This document shows positions 56,462-64,000 of a stretch of DNA of 64,000 nucleotides, in pieces (the first letter of the stretch is position 1; every line of letters starts with the position of its first letter). This stretch comes from Streptomyces sp. NWU339 (lineage in GTDB: Bacteria > Actinomycetota > Actinomycetes > Streptomycetales > Streptomycetaceae): the NCBI RefSeq assembly GCF_003143855.1, contig NZ_QFRK01000004.1, positions 282,484 to 346,483 of the forward strand, given 5' to 3'. The notes under the pieces were generated by a model. That model was not told the DNA's origin, made no database searches, and was given only the letters and a program-made list of their open reading frames with translations. The translations under genes were made by a program, and so were the position numbers.

Positions 56462-57457
56462 CTACGCCTCCAGCTTCCGGGCGACTTCGGTGGCCCAGTA
56501 GGTGAGGATGTTCTGCGCGCCGGCCCGCTTGATGCCGGTCAGGGTCTCCAGGATCGCCCGGTCGCGGTCGATCCAGCCCTTCTCGGCGGCGGCCTCGATC
56601 ATCGAGTACTCCCCGGAGATCTGGTACGCGGCCACCGGCACGTCCACGGCGTCGGCGACCCGGGCGAGGACGTCTAGATACGGACCTGCCGGCTTGACCA
56701 TCACCAGGTCGGCGCCCTCCGCCAGGTCCAGCGCCAACTCCCGCATCGATTCACGGACGTTGGCCGGGTCCTGCTGATACGTGTTGCGGTCGCCCCGGAG
56801 CGACGAGCCGACGGCCTCGCGGAACGGCCCGTAGAAGGCGGAGGCGTACTTGGCGGTGTAGGCGAGGATCGCGACGTCCTCGCGGCCGATCTGGTCGAGG
56901 GCGTCACGGATGACGCCGATCTGCCCGTCCATCATCCCGCTGGGCCCCACGACATGGGCGCCCGCGTCGGCCTGCACCTGCGCCATCTCGGCGTACCGCT
57001 CAAGGGTCGCGTCGTTGTCGACCCGCCCCTGCTCGTCCAGTACCCCGCAGTGCCCGTGGTCCGTCGTCTCGTCGAGGCACAGGTCGGACATGACGAGCAG
57101 GTCGTCGCCGACCTCGGCCCGCACGTCCCGCAGGGCGACCTGGAGAATCCCGTCCGGGTCGGTGCCCGCCGTGCCCAGGGCGTCCTTCTTCGACTCCTCC
57201 GGAACCCCGAACAGCATGATCCCGGAGACCCCGGCCGCCACGGCCTCGGCCGCCGCCTTCTTCAGGGTGTCGCGCGTGTGCTGCACCACGCCCGGCATCG
57301 CCTCGATCGGCACCGGCTCGCCGACCCCCTCGCGGACGAAGGCCGGGAGGATGAGGTCGGCGGGGTGCAACCGCGTCTCGGCGACCATCCGACGCATGGC
57401 GGGGGTGGTCCGCAGACGCCGGGGCCGGGTACCGGGAAAAGATCCGTACGTCGTCAT
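56462..57457 (-). CDS. hemB: Delta-aminolevulinic acid dehydratase
   Basis: The 331-residue enzyme condenses two 5-aminolevulinate molecules to porphobilinogen. It shows the metal region [15 protein letters not shown], the Schiff-base lysines in [20 protein letters not shown] and [13 protein letters not shown], and [18 protein letters not shown]. Homologues start MTTYGSFPG, hence the ATG at 57457. It works in the same pathway as hemL at 19 kb but is not in its operon. Confidence 0.96.
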   Translation of the reverse strand: MTTYGSFPGTRPRRLRTTPAMRRMVAETRLHPADLILPAFVREGVGEPVPIEAMPGVVQHTRDTLKKAAAEAVAAGVSGIMLFGVPEESKKDALGTAGTDPDGILQVALRDVRAEVGDDLLVMSDLCLDETTDHGHCGVLDEQGRVDNDATLERYAEMAQVQADAGAHVVGPSGMMDGQIGVIRDALDQIGREDVAILAYTAKYASAFYGPFREAVGSSLRGDRNTYQQDPANVRESMRELALDLAEGADLVMVKPAGPYLDVLARVADAVDVPVAAYQISGEYSMIEAAAEKGWIDRDRAILETLTGIKRAGAQNILTYWATEVARKLEA

Positions 57458-57520
57458 ACCTCCCACGCTACGCCCGCCCGCCCCGTGCCTTTACCGACGC
57501 CGAGTCGGGCCGGCTCGCCG

Positions 57521-58159
57521 TCAGTGCGGTGCGAGGGCTCCGGACGCCAGCCCCAGCTCGGCTTCCGCGAAGGTGCGGGCCATGTCGGCGATCGGGGCGG
57601 CACGGTGTCCCACGCCGGTGTTGACGTGGGCGCTGGCCCCGTCGATCGCGACGTGGATGCGGACGGCCGCCGCCCTGGGGTCGGCGCAGTGGAAGTCCCC
57701 CGCCGCCACCCCGGTGGCGACGACCCGCTCGATACGCCGGCACCAGAGCAGGTCCTGCTCGACGACGTGCTCGCGGAGCACGGGCCGGTAGCGCGCCAGA
57801 TGCCGGGCGTTGAGCCAGAGCCTGCTGACGTCGTCGAAGTCGGCGCTCGAGGTGAGCGAGAAGAGCCGCCGCAGCGCACGCACCGCACCGCCGGGGCCGG
57901 GGTCGGCGGGCGGCTCCGGCAGCAGGCTGTCGAGCTCCGCCATGGTGGCGCTGGTGAAGGCCTCGGCGACGAGTCTGTCGGCCGCGGGGAAGTAGTGGCC
58001 GACGAGCCCGGGCCGGACGCCGAGCTCGTCGGCGATCCGGCGCAGGGTGACGCACTCCAGCCCTTCGGTGAGCCCGACCCGCGCGGCGGCGGTGACCATC
58101 TCGCCGCGGCGCTCGGCCGGCGCCTTGCGGACACGCTTTTCCGGACCCCTTGACGTCAT
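57521..58159 (-). CDS. TetR-family regulator
   Basis: The 212-residue regulator has the N-terminal TetR helix-turn-helix (VTLRRIADELGVRPGLVGHY, about 35-65) and a helical ligand domain with LWLNARHLARYRPVLREHV. It diverges from the aldehyde dehydrogenase gene across 150 bp that hold the TTATTG/CAATAA inverted repeat, so it probably represses that gene and itself. The ATG at 58159 is preferred to a start at 58204 that would lie across the operator. Confidence 0.88.
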   Translation of the reverse strand: MTSRGPEKRVRKAPAERRGEMVTAAARVGLTEGLECVTLRRIADELGVRPGLVGHYFPAADRLVAEAFTSATMAELDSLLPEPPADPGPGGAVRALRRLFSLTSSADFDDVSRLWLNARHLARYRPVLREHVVEQDLLWCRRIERVVATGVAAGDFHCADPRAAAVRIHVAIDGASAHVNTGVGHRAAPIADMARTFAEAELGLASGALAPH

Positions 58160-58169
58160 GCCGGGGATG

Positions 58170-58191
58170 TTATTGAGTGAGCGACCAATAA
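58170..58191. promoter_or_regulatory. TetR operator candidate
   Basis: TTATTG-N10-CAATAA forms a 22-bp inverted repeat in the space between the divergent tetR and aldehyde dehydrogenase genes, 11 bp before the tetR start. Confidence 0.6.
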
Positions 58192-58308
58192 GACAATCGG
58201 GCAATGAGGCACTGGGGCGCGCACCCGCTGTGTGCGGCCACCATGCGCTGCCTCAGCCGCCCCGGAGCCCCACCCGCACCCACTCTTCCCCGGAGCACTG
58301 GAGCACTG

Positions 58309-59643
58309 ATGTACGCCGTCACCGACCCCACCACCGGCGAAGTCGCCGAGCTCTACCCGACCGCCAGTGACGCCGAGGTCGAGGCGGCCGTCACCGCCGC
58401 CCACGCCGCCACCGCGTGGGGCCGCACGAGCACCGCCGCCGAACGCTCCACCCTGCTGCGTCGGCTCGGCGACCTCCACGCGGAGCACCGGGCCGAGCTG
58501 GCGGCGAGCATCGTGCGCGAGATGGGCAAGCCGCTCGCGGAGGCCGAGGGCGAGGTCGACTTCTGCGTCGACATCTACCGCTACTACGCCGACCACGCCG
58601 AGGAGTTCCTCGCCGACGAACCGCTCGACGTCACCTCCGGCCCGGGCAGCGCCGTCATCCGGCGCAGCCCGCTGGGCGTCCTGCTCGGGATCATGCCGTG
58701 GAACTTCCCGGCCTACCAGGTGGCCCGCTTCGCCGCCCCGAACCTCGCCCTCGGCAACACCATCGTCCTCAAGCACGCCCCGCAGTGCCCGGCCACCGCG
58801 GCGCTGCTGGAGCGGCTGTTCACCAAGGCGGGCTTCCCCTCCGGCGCCTACGTCAACGTCTACGCCACCAACGAGCAGATCGCCGAGGTGATCGCCGACC
58901 CGCGCGTCCAGGGCGTCTCGCTCACCGGCTCGGAGCGGGCCGGTTCCGCCGTCGCCGAGATCGCCGGGCGCCACCTGAAGAAGGTCGTCCTCGAACTCGG
59001 CGGCTCGGACCCGTTCATCGTGCTGTCCACCGACGACCTCGACTCGGTCGTCGACGCCGCCGTCGCCGCCCGCCTGGACAACACCGGCCAGGCCTGCAAC
59101 GCCGCCAAGCGGTTCGTCGTCGTCCAGGACCTCTACGACGCGTTCGTCGAGAAGTTCACCGCCCGTCTGCTCGCCGGCGCGACGGGCGCTCCCCTGTCGT
59201 CGGCCGCCGCCGCCGAGAACCTGGGCCGTCAGGTCGACGAGGCCGTCGCCCAGGGCGCCACCCTGCATACCGAGGGCGAGCGGCGCGGCGCGTACTTCCC
59301 CGCCGGAGTCCTCACGGGCCTCACCACCGACCACACCGCCGCCCGCCAGGAACTCTTCGGCCCGGTCGCCATGGTCTTCCCGGCCGCCGACGAGGACGAC
59401 GCCGTACGCATCGCCAACGACACCCCCTACGGCCTCGGCTCCTACGTCTTCACCACCGACCCCGCCCAGGCCGAACGCGTCGCCGACCGCATCGAGGCCG
59501 GCATGGTCTTCGTCAACGGCGTCGGCGCCGAGGGCGCGGAGCTCCCCTTCGGCGGCATCAAGCGCTCCGGCTTCGGCCGCGAACTCGGCCGCCCGGGCAC
59601 CGAGGAGTTCGTCAACAAGAAGCTGATCCGCACGGTGGCCTGA
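58309..59643 (+). CDS. NAD(P)-dependent aldehyde (succinate-semialdehyde-type) dehydrogenase
   Basis: The 444-residue enzyme has the ALDH fold with IMPWNFPAYQVARFAAPNLA, the general base Glu in LKKVVLELGGSDPF, and the catalytic Cys in NTGQACNAAKRF. The tail reads ELPFGGIKRSGFGRELG. It is most like GabD-type succinate-semialdehyde dehydrogenases. It is slightly short: the segment before PLSSAAAAENL lacks roughly a dozen residues usual in relatives. A TetR regulator is divergent. A strong terminator follows. Confidence 0.9.
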   Translation: MYAVTDPTTGEVAELYPTASDAEVEAAVTAAHAATAWGRTSTAAERSTLLRRLGDLHAEHRAELAASIVREMGKPLAEAEGEVDFCVDIYRYYADHAEEFLADEPLDVTSGPGSAVIRRSPLGVLLGIMPWNFPAYQVARFAAPNLALGNTIVLKHAPQCPATAALLERLFTKAGFPSGAYVNVYATNEQIAEVIADPRVQGVSLTGSERAGSAVAEIAGRHLKKVVLELGGSDPFIVLSTDDLDSVVDAAVAARLDNTGQACNAAKRFVVVQDLYDAFVEKFTARLLAGATGAPLSSAAAAENLGRQVDEAVAQGATLHTEGERRGAYFPAGVLTGLTTDHTAARQELFGPVAMVFPAADEDDAVRIANDTPYGLGSYVFTTDPAQAERVADRIEAGMVFVNGVGAEGAELPFGGIKRSGFGRELGRPGTEEFVNKKLIRTVA

Positions 59644-59685
59644 CCACGCTGCCGGCCGTGGGCCCGGGCCCCGGCCCGGGAAACG

Positions 59686-59728
59686 CCCGAGGGCGTGTCA
59701 CGGCCGGCTGCCGTGACACGCCCTCGGG
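59686..59728. terminator. Strong terminator after the dehydrogenase
   Basis: CCCGAGGGCGTGTCACGGC (59686-59704) pairs perfectly with 59710-59728 over a 5-nt loop, between convergent genes. Confidence 0.9.
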
Positions 59729-59736
59729 GCGGTGAG

Positions 59737-60393
59737 TCAGCGCTGGTGGCGCCCGTGGTCGCCACCACGCTCGTCGGCCCGGTTGTTGCTGCGGTCGTGG
59801 CCGCGGTCGCGGTCGCGGTCGTGGCCGCGGCCCCGGTCGTAGTCACGGCCCCGGTCGTGGCCACGGTCACGGTCGTGGCCGCGGTCCCGGTCACGGTCAC
59901 GGTCCCGGTCACGGTCCCGGTCACGGTCATGACCGTGACCACGGCCCCAGCTCTCGGTGTCGACGACCGAGCCGCGGCGGTCCGACAGGGTGGCCCGGTC
60001 GGAGTGGTTGTCCCAGATGTGCCTGCTGCGGTCCTGGTAGACGTCACGGCGGGTGTCACGACCGGATCCCGTGTGCACCGTGACCGTCGAGCGGCCGTTC
60101 AACCGCAGGTGGCGGAAGGTGTACTTGTCGCCCTTGCTGTTGCGCAGGGTCCAGCCCTTCAGGTCGACGCTGTGGCGGGACCGGTTGGTGATGTTCACCC
60201 ACTCGCCGTTCAGCGAACGGTTGCTGCGGGTGTCCGGGCCGGGAGCGTTGTACTGGACGTCGCTGATGACGACCTGTCGGCGGTCGGGACCCCTGTCCTG
60301 GACGGCGGACGCCGGCAGGGCGGCGGCCGCCACGACGGAACCGGTCACCAGGGCGACAGCGGTCAGACGGCGAGCGGCGGAAGAAGCAGACAT
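59737..60393 (-). CDS. Secreted lamin-tail-domain protein with DR-rich tail
   Basis: The 218-residue protein has a signal peptide (ending LPASAVQ), a lamin-tail domain (VVISDVQYNAPGPDTRSNRS, then WVNITNRSRHSVDLKGWTLR and KYTFRHLRLNGRSTVTVHTG) and a C-terminal tail of about 70 residues made almost only of Asp, Arg, His and Gly (repeated HDRDRD and GHDRG). LTD domains occur in exported nucleases and surface proteins; no catalytic domain is present here. The tail is encoded by hexameric CGGTCN repeats and could bind polyanions or metals. Confidence 0.83.
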   Translation of the reverse strand: MSASSAARRLTAVALVTGSVVAAAALPASAVQDRGPDRRQVVISDVQYNAPGPDTRSNRSLNGEWVNITNRSRHSVDLKGWTLRNSKGDKYTFRHLRLNGRSTVTVHTGSGRDTRRDVYQDRSRHIWDNHSDRATLSDRRGSVVDTESWGRGHGHDRDRDRDRDRDRDRDRGHDRDRGHDRGRDYDRGRGHDRDRDRGHDRSNNRADERGGDHGRHQR

Positions 60394-60966
60394 GCGGTCC
60401 CCTTCGCATTCGTGCGCCGGCCCACCCCGCGCAGGGGCGGGCGGCGCTCTCCGAGTGGTACGTCCCGGCTGGCTGCCGAGGTCTCATACCCTGCCGCCGC
60501 GACAGGCCCTTTCGCGGGAAGTCCCCCTACGGATGACGTAATACGGATATGTCCGCAACAGTCGGTTGCTGGATGCACACATGCCGTTCGAATACGGGGC
60601 CCGAATCAATGCGCCATGCATCGACCCATGGCCTGTCCCGGTCCGTCACCGTTCAGCCAGGGTCGCGTCCCGGCCCGCCACCACACACGCCACCCCGCCC
60701 TTCGCCCGAAAGTGGGTAACGGGGCCGACAGGGCACAGGGGGTGAAGGGCGTGAGCACCGGAGGCGCGTCCGAGGCACCGCGCCAGGGTGGAGAGGGGGC
60801 TTGCCCACTCGCGGTGACGATCGAGGCGGCGACGGGGGCCGGCGAGGGAGCGCCATGAGAGGGCTGCAAGAAGGCAAGGGGGCGAACCCACCCCTTGCCA
60901 CTCTCAACGTATAGCGCACCGGGGGGCTTGCGGCAAGGCCCCCTTCAGGGCGCAGAATCGCTGACC
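60394..60966. other. Intergenic stretch between the LTD gene and helR
   Basis: These 573 bp carry no supportable gene. They contain an inverted repeat GGCAAGGGG / CCCCTTGCC (60873-60881 and 60891-60899), an A/T-rich patch with TATAGC (60910-60915) and the RAE, so the right end is the helR promoter region. Confidence 0.6.
60923..60942 (+). promoter_or_regulatory. Rifamycin-associated element (RAE)
   Basis: GGGGCTTGCGGCAAGGCCCC is an inverted repeat matching the RAE known upstream of rifamycin-inactivating and helR genes in actinomycetes. It lies 25 bp before the GTG of helR, in the expected place, and predicts rifamycin-inducible expression. Confidence 0.9.
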
Positions 60967-63120
60967 GTGACTCCGACAAACCACCCGATGACCAGCGTGT
61001 TCGCCCTCCCCGAACGCCTCTCCGCCAAGGCCGACCCGCACCTGATCGCTCAGGACGAACAGCACTTCGCGGCCCTCGCGGAGAGCCTCGAGCAGACGAT
61101 CGCCGAGCTGTCCGACCGCCGCGACGCCACGCTCAGGGCACCCGGCGGGGCCGGCCGGGAGGCGATGGACCGGGACATCGAGGTGCACCGGCTGACCGCC
61201 CGCCTGCGCGCCCTGCGCCGCTTCGGCCTGGACCTGTGCCTCGGGCGCATCGTCGGCGCGGACGACGGCGAGCCCGTGTACATCGGACGGCTCGGCCTCA
61301 CCGACAGCACGGGCCGTCGCCTGCTGCTCGACTGGCGTTCCCCCGCCGCCGAGCCGTTCTTCGCGGCGACCCACGCCCACCCGATGGGGCTCGCGAGCCG
61401 CCGCAGGTACCGCTGGACCCGTGGCCGCATCAGCGACTACTGGGACGAGGTGTTCACCGCCGACGGGCTGGAGGGGCACGCCGCGCTCGACGACCACTCC
61501 GCCTTCATCGCCAGCCTGGGCGGCAACCGGTCGGCCCGGATGCGGGACGTGCTCGGCACCATCCAGGCCGACCAGGACGCCGTCATCCGCGCGGGCTCGC
61601 GCGGCGCGCTCGTCGTCGACGGCGGCCCGGGTACGGGCAAGACCGTCGTCGCCCTGCACCGCTCCGCGTACCTCCTCCACTCCGACCCGCGCCTCGGCCA
61701 CCGCAGGGGCGGCGTGCTGTTCGTCGGCCCGCACCAGCCCTACCTGGCCTACGTCGCCGACGTCCTCCCCAGCCTCGGCGAGGAGGGCGTGCGGACCTGC
61801 ACCCTGCGGGACCTCGTCCCCGAGGGAGCCGCGGCAACGGCCGAGACCGACCCCGAGGTGGCCCGCCTGAAGTCGTCCGCGGACATGGTGAAGGCGATCG
61901 AGACCGCCGTCCGCTTCTACGAGGAGCCGCCCACCCGGGCCATGACGGTCACCACCCCCTGGTCGGACGTCCGCCTGACCGCCGACGACTGGGCCGAGGC
62001 CTTCGAGGCGGCGGAACCGGGCACCCCGCACAACGAGGCACGCGACCGGATCTGGGACGAGCTGGTCACGATGCTGCTGGACAGGCAGAGCGGCGACGAC
62101 GTCTCCCCCACCCTGTTCCGCAAGGCCCTGGCCCAGAACAAGGAGCTGCTCACCGCCCTCAACGACGCCTGGCCGCTCCTCGAACCCACCGACCTCGTCT
62201 CCGACCTCTGGTCGGTCCCCGCCTACCTGCGCATGTGCGCCCCCTGGCTCGCCCCCGACGAGGTGCGCGCCCTCCAGCGCGAGGACGCCCAGGCCTGGAC
62301 GGTGTCCGACCTGCCGCTCCTGGACGCGGCCCGGCAACGGCTCGGCGACCCGGAGGCGTCCCTGCGCAAGCGCCGCCACGACGCCTCGGTCGCCGCCCAG
62401 CGCGAGCGGATGGCCGCCGTCATCGACAACGTCATCGCCTCCGACGACGACGGCGAGGGCGCGGTGACCATGCTGCACGGACGGGACCTCCAGGACACCC
62501 TGATCGACGAGAGCGCCCTGCCCGCCCCCGAACCGGACGCGCTTGCCGGCCCGTTCGCGCACGTCGTCGTCGACGAGGCCCAGGAACTGACCGACGCCCA
62601 ATGGCAGATGCTGCTCCTGCGCTGCCCGTCCCGCAGCTTCACCGTCGTCGGCGACCGCGCCCAGGCCAGGCACGGCTTCACGGAGTCCTGGCAGGAACGA
62701 CTCCGACGAGTCGGCCTCGACCGCGTCGACGTGGCCACCCTGAACATCAACTACCGCACGCCGGAAGAGGTCATGACGGAGGCCGAGCCGGTCATCCGCG
62801 CCGCCCTCCCGGACGCCAACGTCCCGACCTCCATCCGCAGCAACGGCATCCCCGTCGTCCACGGACCGCTCTGCGACCTGGACTCGATCCTCGACACCTG
62901 GCTCGCCACCCACGAGGACGGAATCGCCTGCGTCATCGGCCACCCCACGTTCCGGTCCACGCCCCGCGTCCGGTCACTGCCTCCGGAACTGTCCAAGGGC
63001 CTGGAGTTCGACCTGGTGGTCCTCGTCGACCCGGCCTCGTTCGGCAAGGGCGTCGAGGGAGCCGTCGACCGTTACGTCGCGATGACCAGGGCGACCCGGC
63101 AGCTCGTCATCCTCACCTGA
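60967..63120 (+). CDS. helR: HelR-type (HelD-like) RNA polymerase-associated helicase
   Basis: The 717-residue superfamily 1 protein has an N-terminal coiled coil (residues about 15-85), Walker A GGPGTGKT at 219-226, Walker B VVVDEAQELTDAQWQML and C-terminal motifs NINYRTPEEVM and YVAMTRATRQLVIL, the layout of HelD/HelR. HelR proteins displace rifamycin from RNA polymerase and recycle stalled complexes, giving tolerance. The upstream RAE supports HelR over general HelD. The GTG at 60967 is preferred; an ATG at 60988 is possible, and no strong ribosome site is visible for either. Confidence 0.92.
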   Translation: MTPTNHPMTSVFALPERLSAKADPHLIAQDEQHFAALAESLEQTIAELSDRRDATLRAPGGAGREAMDRDIEVHRLTARLRALRRFGLDLCLGRIVGADDGEPVYIGRLGLTDSTGRRLLLDWRSPAAEPFFAATHAHPMGLASRRRYRWTRGRISDYWDEVFTADGLEGHAALDDHSAFIASLGGNRSARMRDVLGTIQADQDAVIRAGSRGALVVDGGPGTGKTVVALHRSAYLLHSDPRLGHRRGGVLFVGPHQPYLAYVADVLPSLGEEGVRTCTLRDLVPEGAAATAETDPEVARLKSSADMVKAIETAVRFYEEPPTRAMTVTTPWSDVRLTADDWAEAFEAAEPGTPHNEARDRIWDELVTMLLDRQSGDDVSPTLFRKALAQNKELLTALNDAWPLLEPTDLVSDLWSVPAYLRMCAPWLAPDEVRALQREDAQAWTVSDLPLLDAARQRLGDPEASLRKRRHDASVAAQRERMAAVIDNVIASDDDGEGAVTMLHGRDLQDTLIDESALPAPEPDALAGPFAHVVVDEAQELTDAQWQMLLLRCPSRSFTVVGDRAQARHGFTESWQERLRRVGLDRVDVATLNINYRTPEEVMTEAEPVIRAALPDANVPTSIRSNGIPVVHGPLCDLDSILDTWLATHEDGIACVIGHPTFRSTPRVRSLPPELSKGLEFDLVVLVDPASFGKGVEGAVDRYVAMTRATRQLVILT

Positions 63121-63126
63121 CGCCTC

Positions 63127-63397
63127 AGCCGGTTCCCGTACGCTCCCGTCCCTGAAGGAGAAGTTCGGCGCGCTCGGTGAGCCGGCCCGGGTCGGCGGTG
63201 TCCTGGTGCACCCCGGGGACATCGTGGTCGCCGACGAGGAGGGCATCGTCCTCGTCCCCGCCGCACGCGAGGAGGAGATCCTCGCGGCCGCCCGGTCCAG
63301 GCTCGCCAAGGCGGCCGAGGAATCCCTCGACACCTGGGAGGCAAACCACCGCGCCCGCACGGAAAAGACCCTGACCGCCCAGGGCTTCAACGGCTGA
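63127..63397 (+). pseudogene. RraA-like aldolase C-terminal fragment
   Basis: The frame ending at 63397 encodes RTLPSLKEKFGALGEPARVG, then GVLVHPGDIVVADEEGIVLV and a helical end, the C-terminal half of RraA/HMG-aldolase-like proteins. The N-terminal half, with the other part of the active site, is missing because helR ends only a few bases upstream. It is a truncated relic unless an internal GTG (63206) makes a short peptide. Confidence 0.65.
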
Positions 63398-63547
63398 CCG
63401 ACTCCCCCTGTCCGTGCCCGGGTGGAGGTTGTCGGCTTCCCCCTCTTTCCACAACGCGCGCGGCCTGCCCCGGCTCATGGGCGGGTCGTGTCCCTTTGCG
63501 TGGCGTAGGCGATCAGCAGTCTTCTTGAAGTACGGGGAGTTTCTGGC

Positions 63548-64000
63548 TCACTCCCGGTCGCTGAGTGCCAGACGAATCCCCAGCCCGACCATCACCGCAC
63601 CCGACGCTCCACCGATCCACGACAGGCGACGCGGTGACCCGACCAGCCATGTGCGCGCCGTTCCGGCGAGCAGTCCCCACGTGGCGTCCGAGATCAGCGC
63701 GATCATGACGCAGACCAGGCCCAGCAACAACAACTGCACGTGGGCGTCACCCGCGTGGCGATCCACGAACTGCGGCAGCACAGCACCGAATATCAGCAGC
63801 CCCTTGGGGTTGCTGACCCCGACCACGAAACCCTCCCGCAGGACGCGACTCGGCCTTCCCGCCCTCGGCGTGGCCTCCTCCCGCACTGCGAGTGACCTTC
63901 GCTGTCGCCATGTTTGAACGCCCAGGTAGACCAGGTACAGAGCACCGGCGAACTTGAGAACCGAGAAGGCCAGATAGGAGTGCTGGAGCACCTCGCCCAG
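63548..64000 (-). CDS. LysE-family exporter (partial, 5' end beyond window)
   Basis: The available 150 codons show four to five membrane helices with LEVLQHS-like start region, FAGALYLVYLGVQTWR, EGFVVGVSNPKGLLIFGAVL, and SWIGGASGAVMVGLGIRLAL, typical of the LysE/RhtB amino-acid exporter family (the NPKGLLIF motif is diagnostic). The frame remains open at the window edge, so the N-terminal part lies outside. Substrate is unknown. Confidence 0.88.
   Translation of the reverse strand: MGEVLQHSYLAFSVLKFAGALYLVYLGVQTWRQRRSLAVREEATPRAGRPSRVLREGFVVGVSNPKGLLIFGAVLPQFVDRHAGDAHVQLLLLGLVCVMIALISDATWGLLAGTARTWLVGSPRRLSWIGGASGAVMVGLGIRLALSDRE

Noticed and set aside
59780..59945. CRISPR-like regular repeats
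   Set aside because: The repeats are hexamers inside the coding tail of the LTD protein, without spacers.
61236..63155. 639-codon frame overlapping helR in another phase
   Set aside because: Arg/Pro-rich shadow of the helR gene without features.

Overview
The window looks like Streptomyces chromosomal DNA: very high GC, frequent GTG/TTG starts, 4-bp overlapping operon junctions, and actinobacterial signature genes (DUF397/DUF5753, DUF3558, DUF2637, DUF2267, class I LysRS, a HelR helicase with a rifamycin-associated element). No tRNA, rRNA or CRISPR array was recognised by eye.

1-10.4 kb: an accessory stress island. On the minus strand lies a compact operon dnaK-grpE-cbpA-like dnaJ-CbpM/MerR-like regulator-clpB-thioredoxin, followed by a graveyard of truncated copies (trxB, DUF2267, dnaK and thioredoxin fragments). 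A YflT-like stress protein and a divergent GAF/PucR-type regulator lie upstream. 10.4-18.0 kb: decayed DUF5753/DUF397/flavoprotein genes, then a mobilizable integrative element with relaxase, MobC-like protein, a candidate oriT, a frameshifted DUF3631 ATPase, an excisionase, an XRE regulator and a tyrosine integrase.

18.0-27.2 kb: conserved core. hemL and a histidine phosphatase are translationally coupled. They are followed by a Tat-type lipoprotein behind a strong 5' hairpin and the system II cytochrome c maturation operon resA-ccdA-resB-ccsB. 27-41.5 kb: mixed housekeeping and accessory genes: yeast-type cytosine deaminase, decayed GNAT, a membrane protein with winged-helix regulator under palindromic operators, MFS exporter, decayed TnpB, M20 peptidase, a two-component system, an LLM/FMN reductase pair, YnfA, SDR and RtcB. 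41.6-45.5 kb: DUF3558 lipoproteins and DUF2637 membrane proteins.

45.7-50.9 kb: a likely insertion at the 3' end of lysS. It carries a 1307-residue secreted DNRLRE/Amidase_6 protein coupled to a small membrane-anchored partner, and is flanked by a direct repeat of the last ~147 bp of lysS exactly 5080 bp apart. 50.7-64 kb: lysS/argS divergent pair, a secreted peptidoglycan-binding protein opposite an XRE-TM-peptidoglycan-binding sensor, hemB, TetR/aldehyde dehydrogenase, a lamin-tail-domain protein with a DR-rich tail, helR under a RAE, an RraA remnant and a partial LysE exporter. A recurring oddity is 9-bp tandem repeats at gene starts and ends (19.1, 27.2, 35.9 and 37.7 kb).
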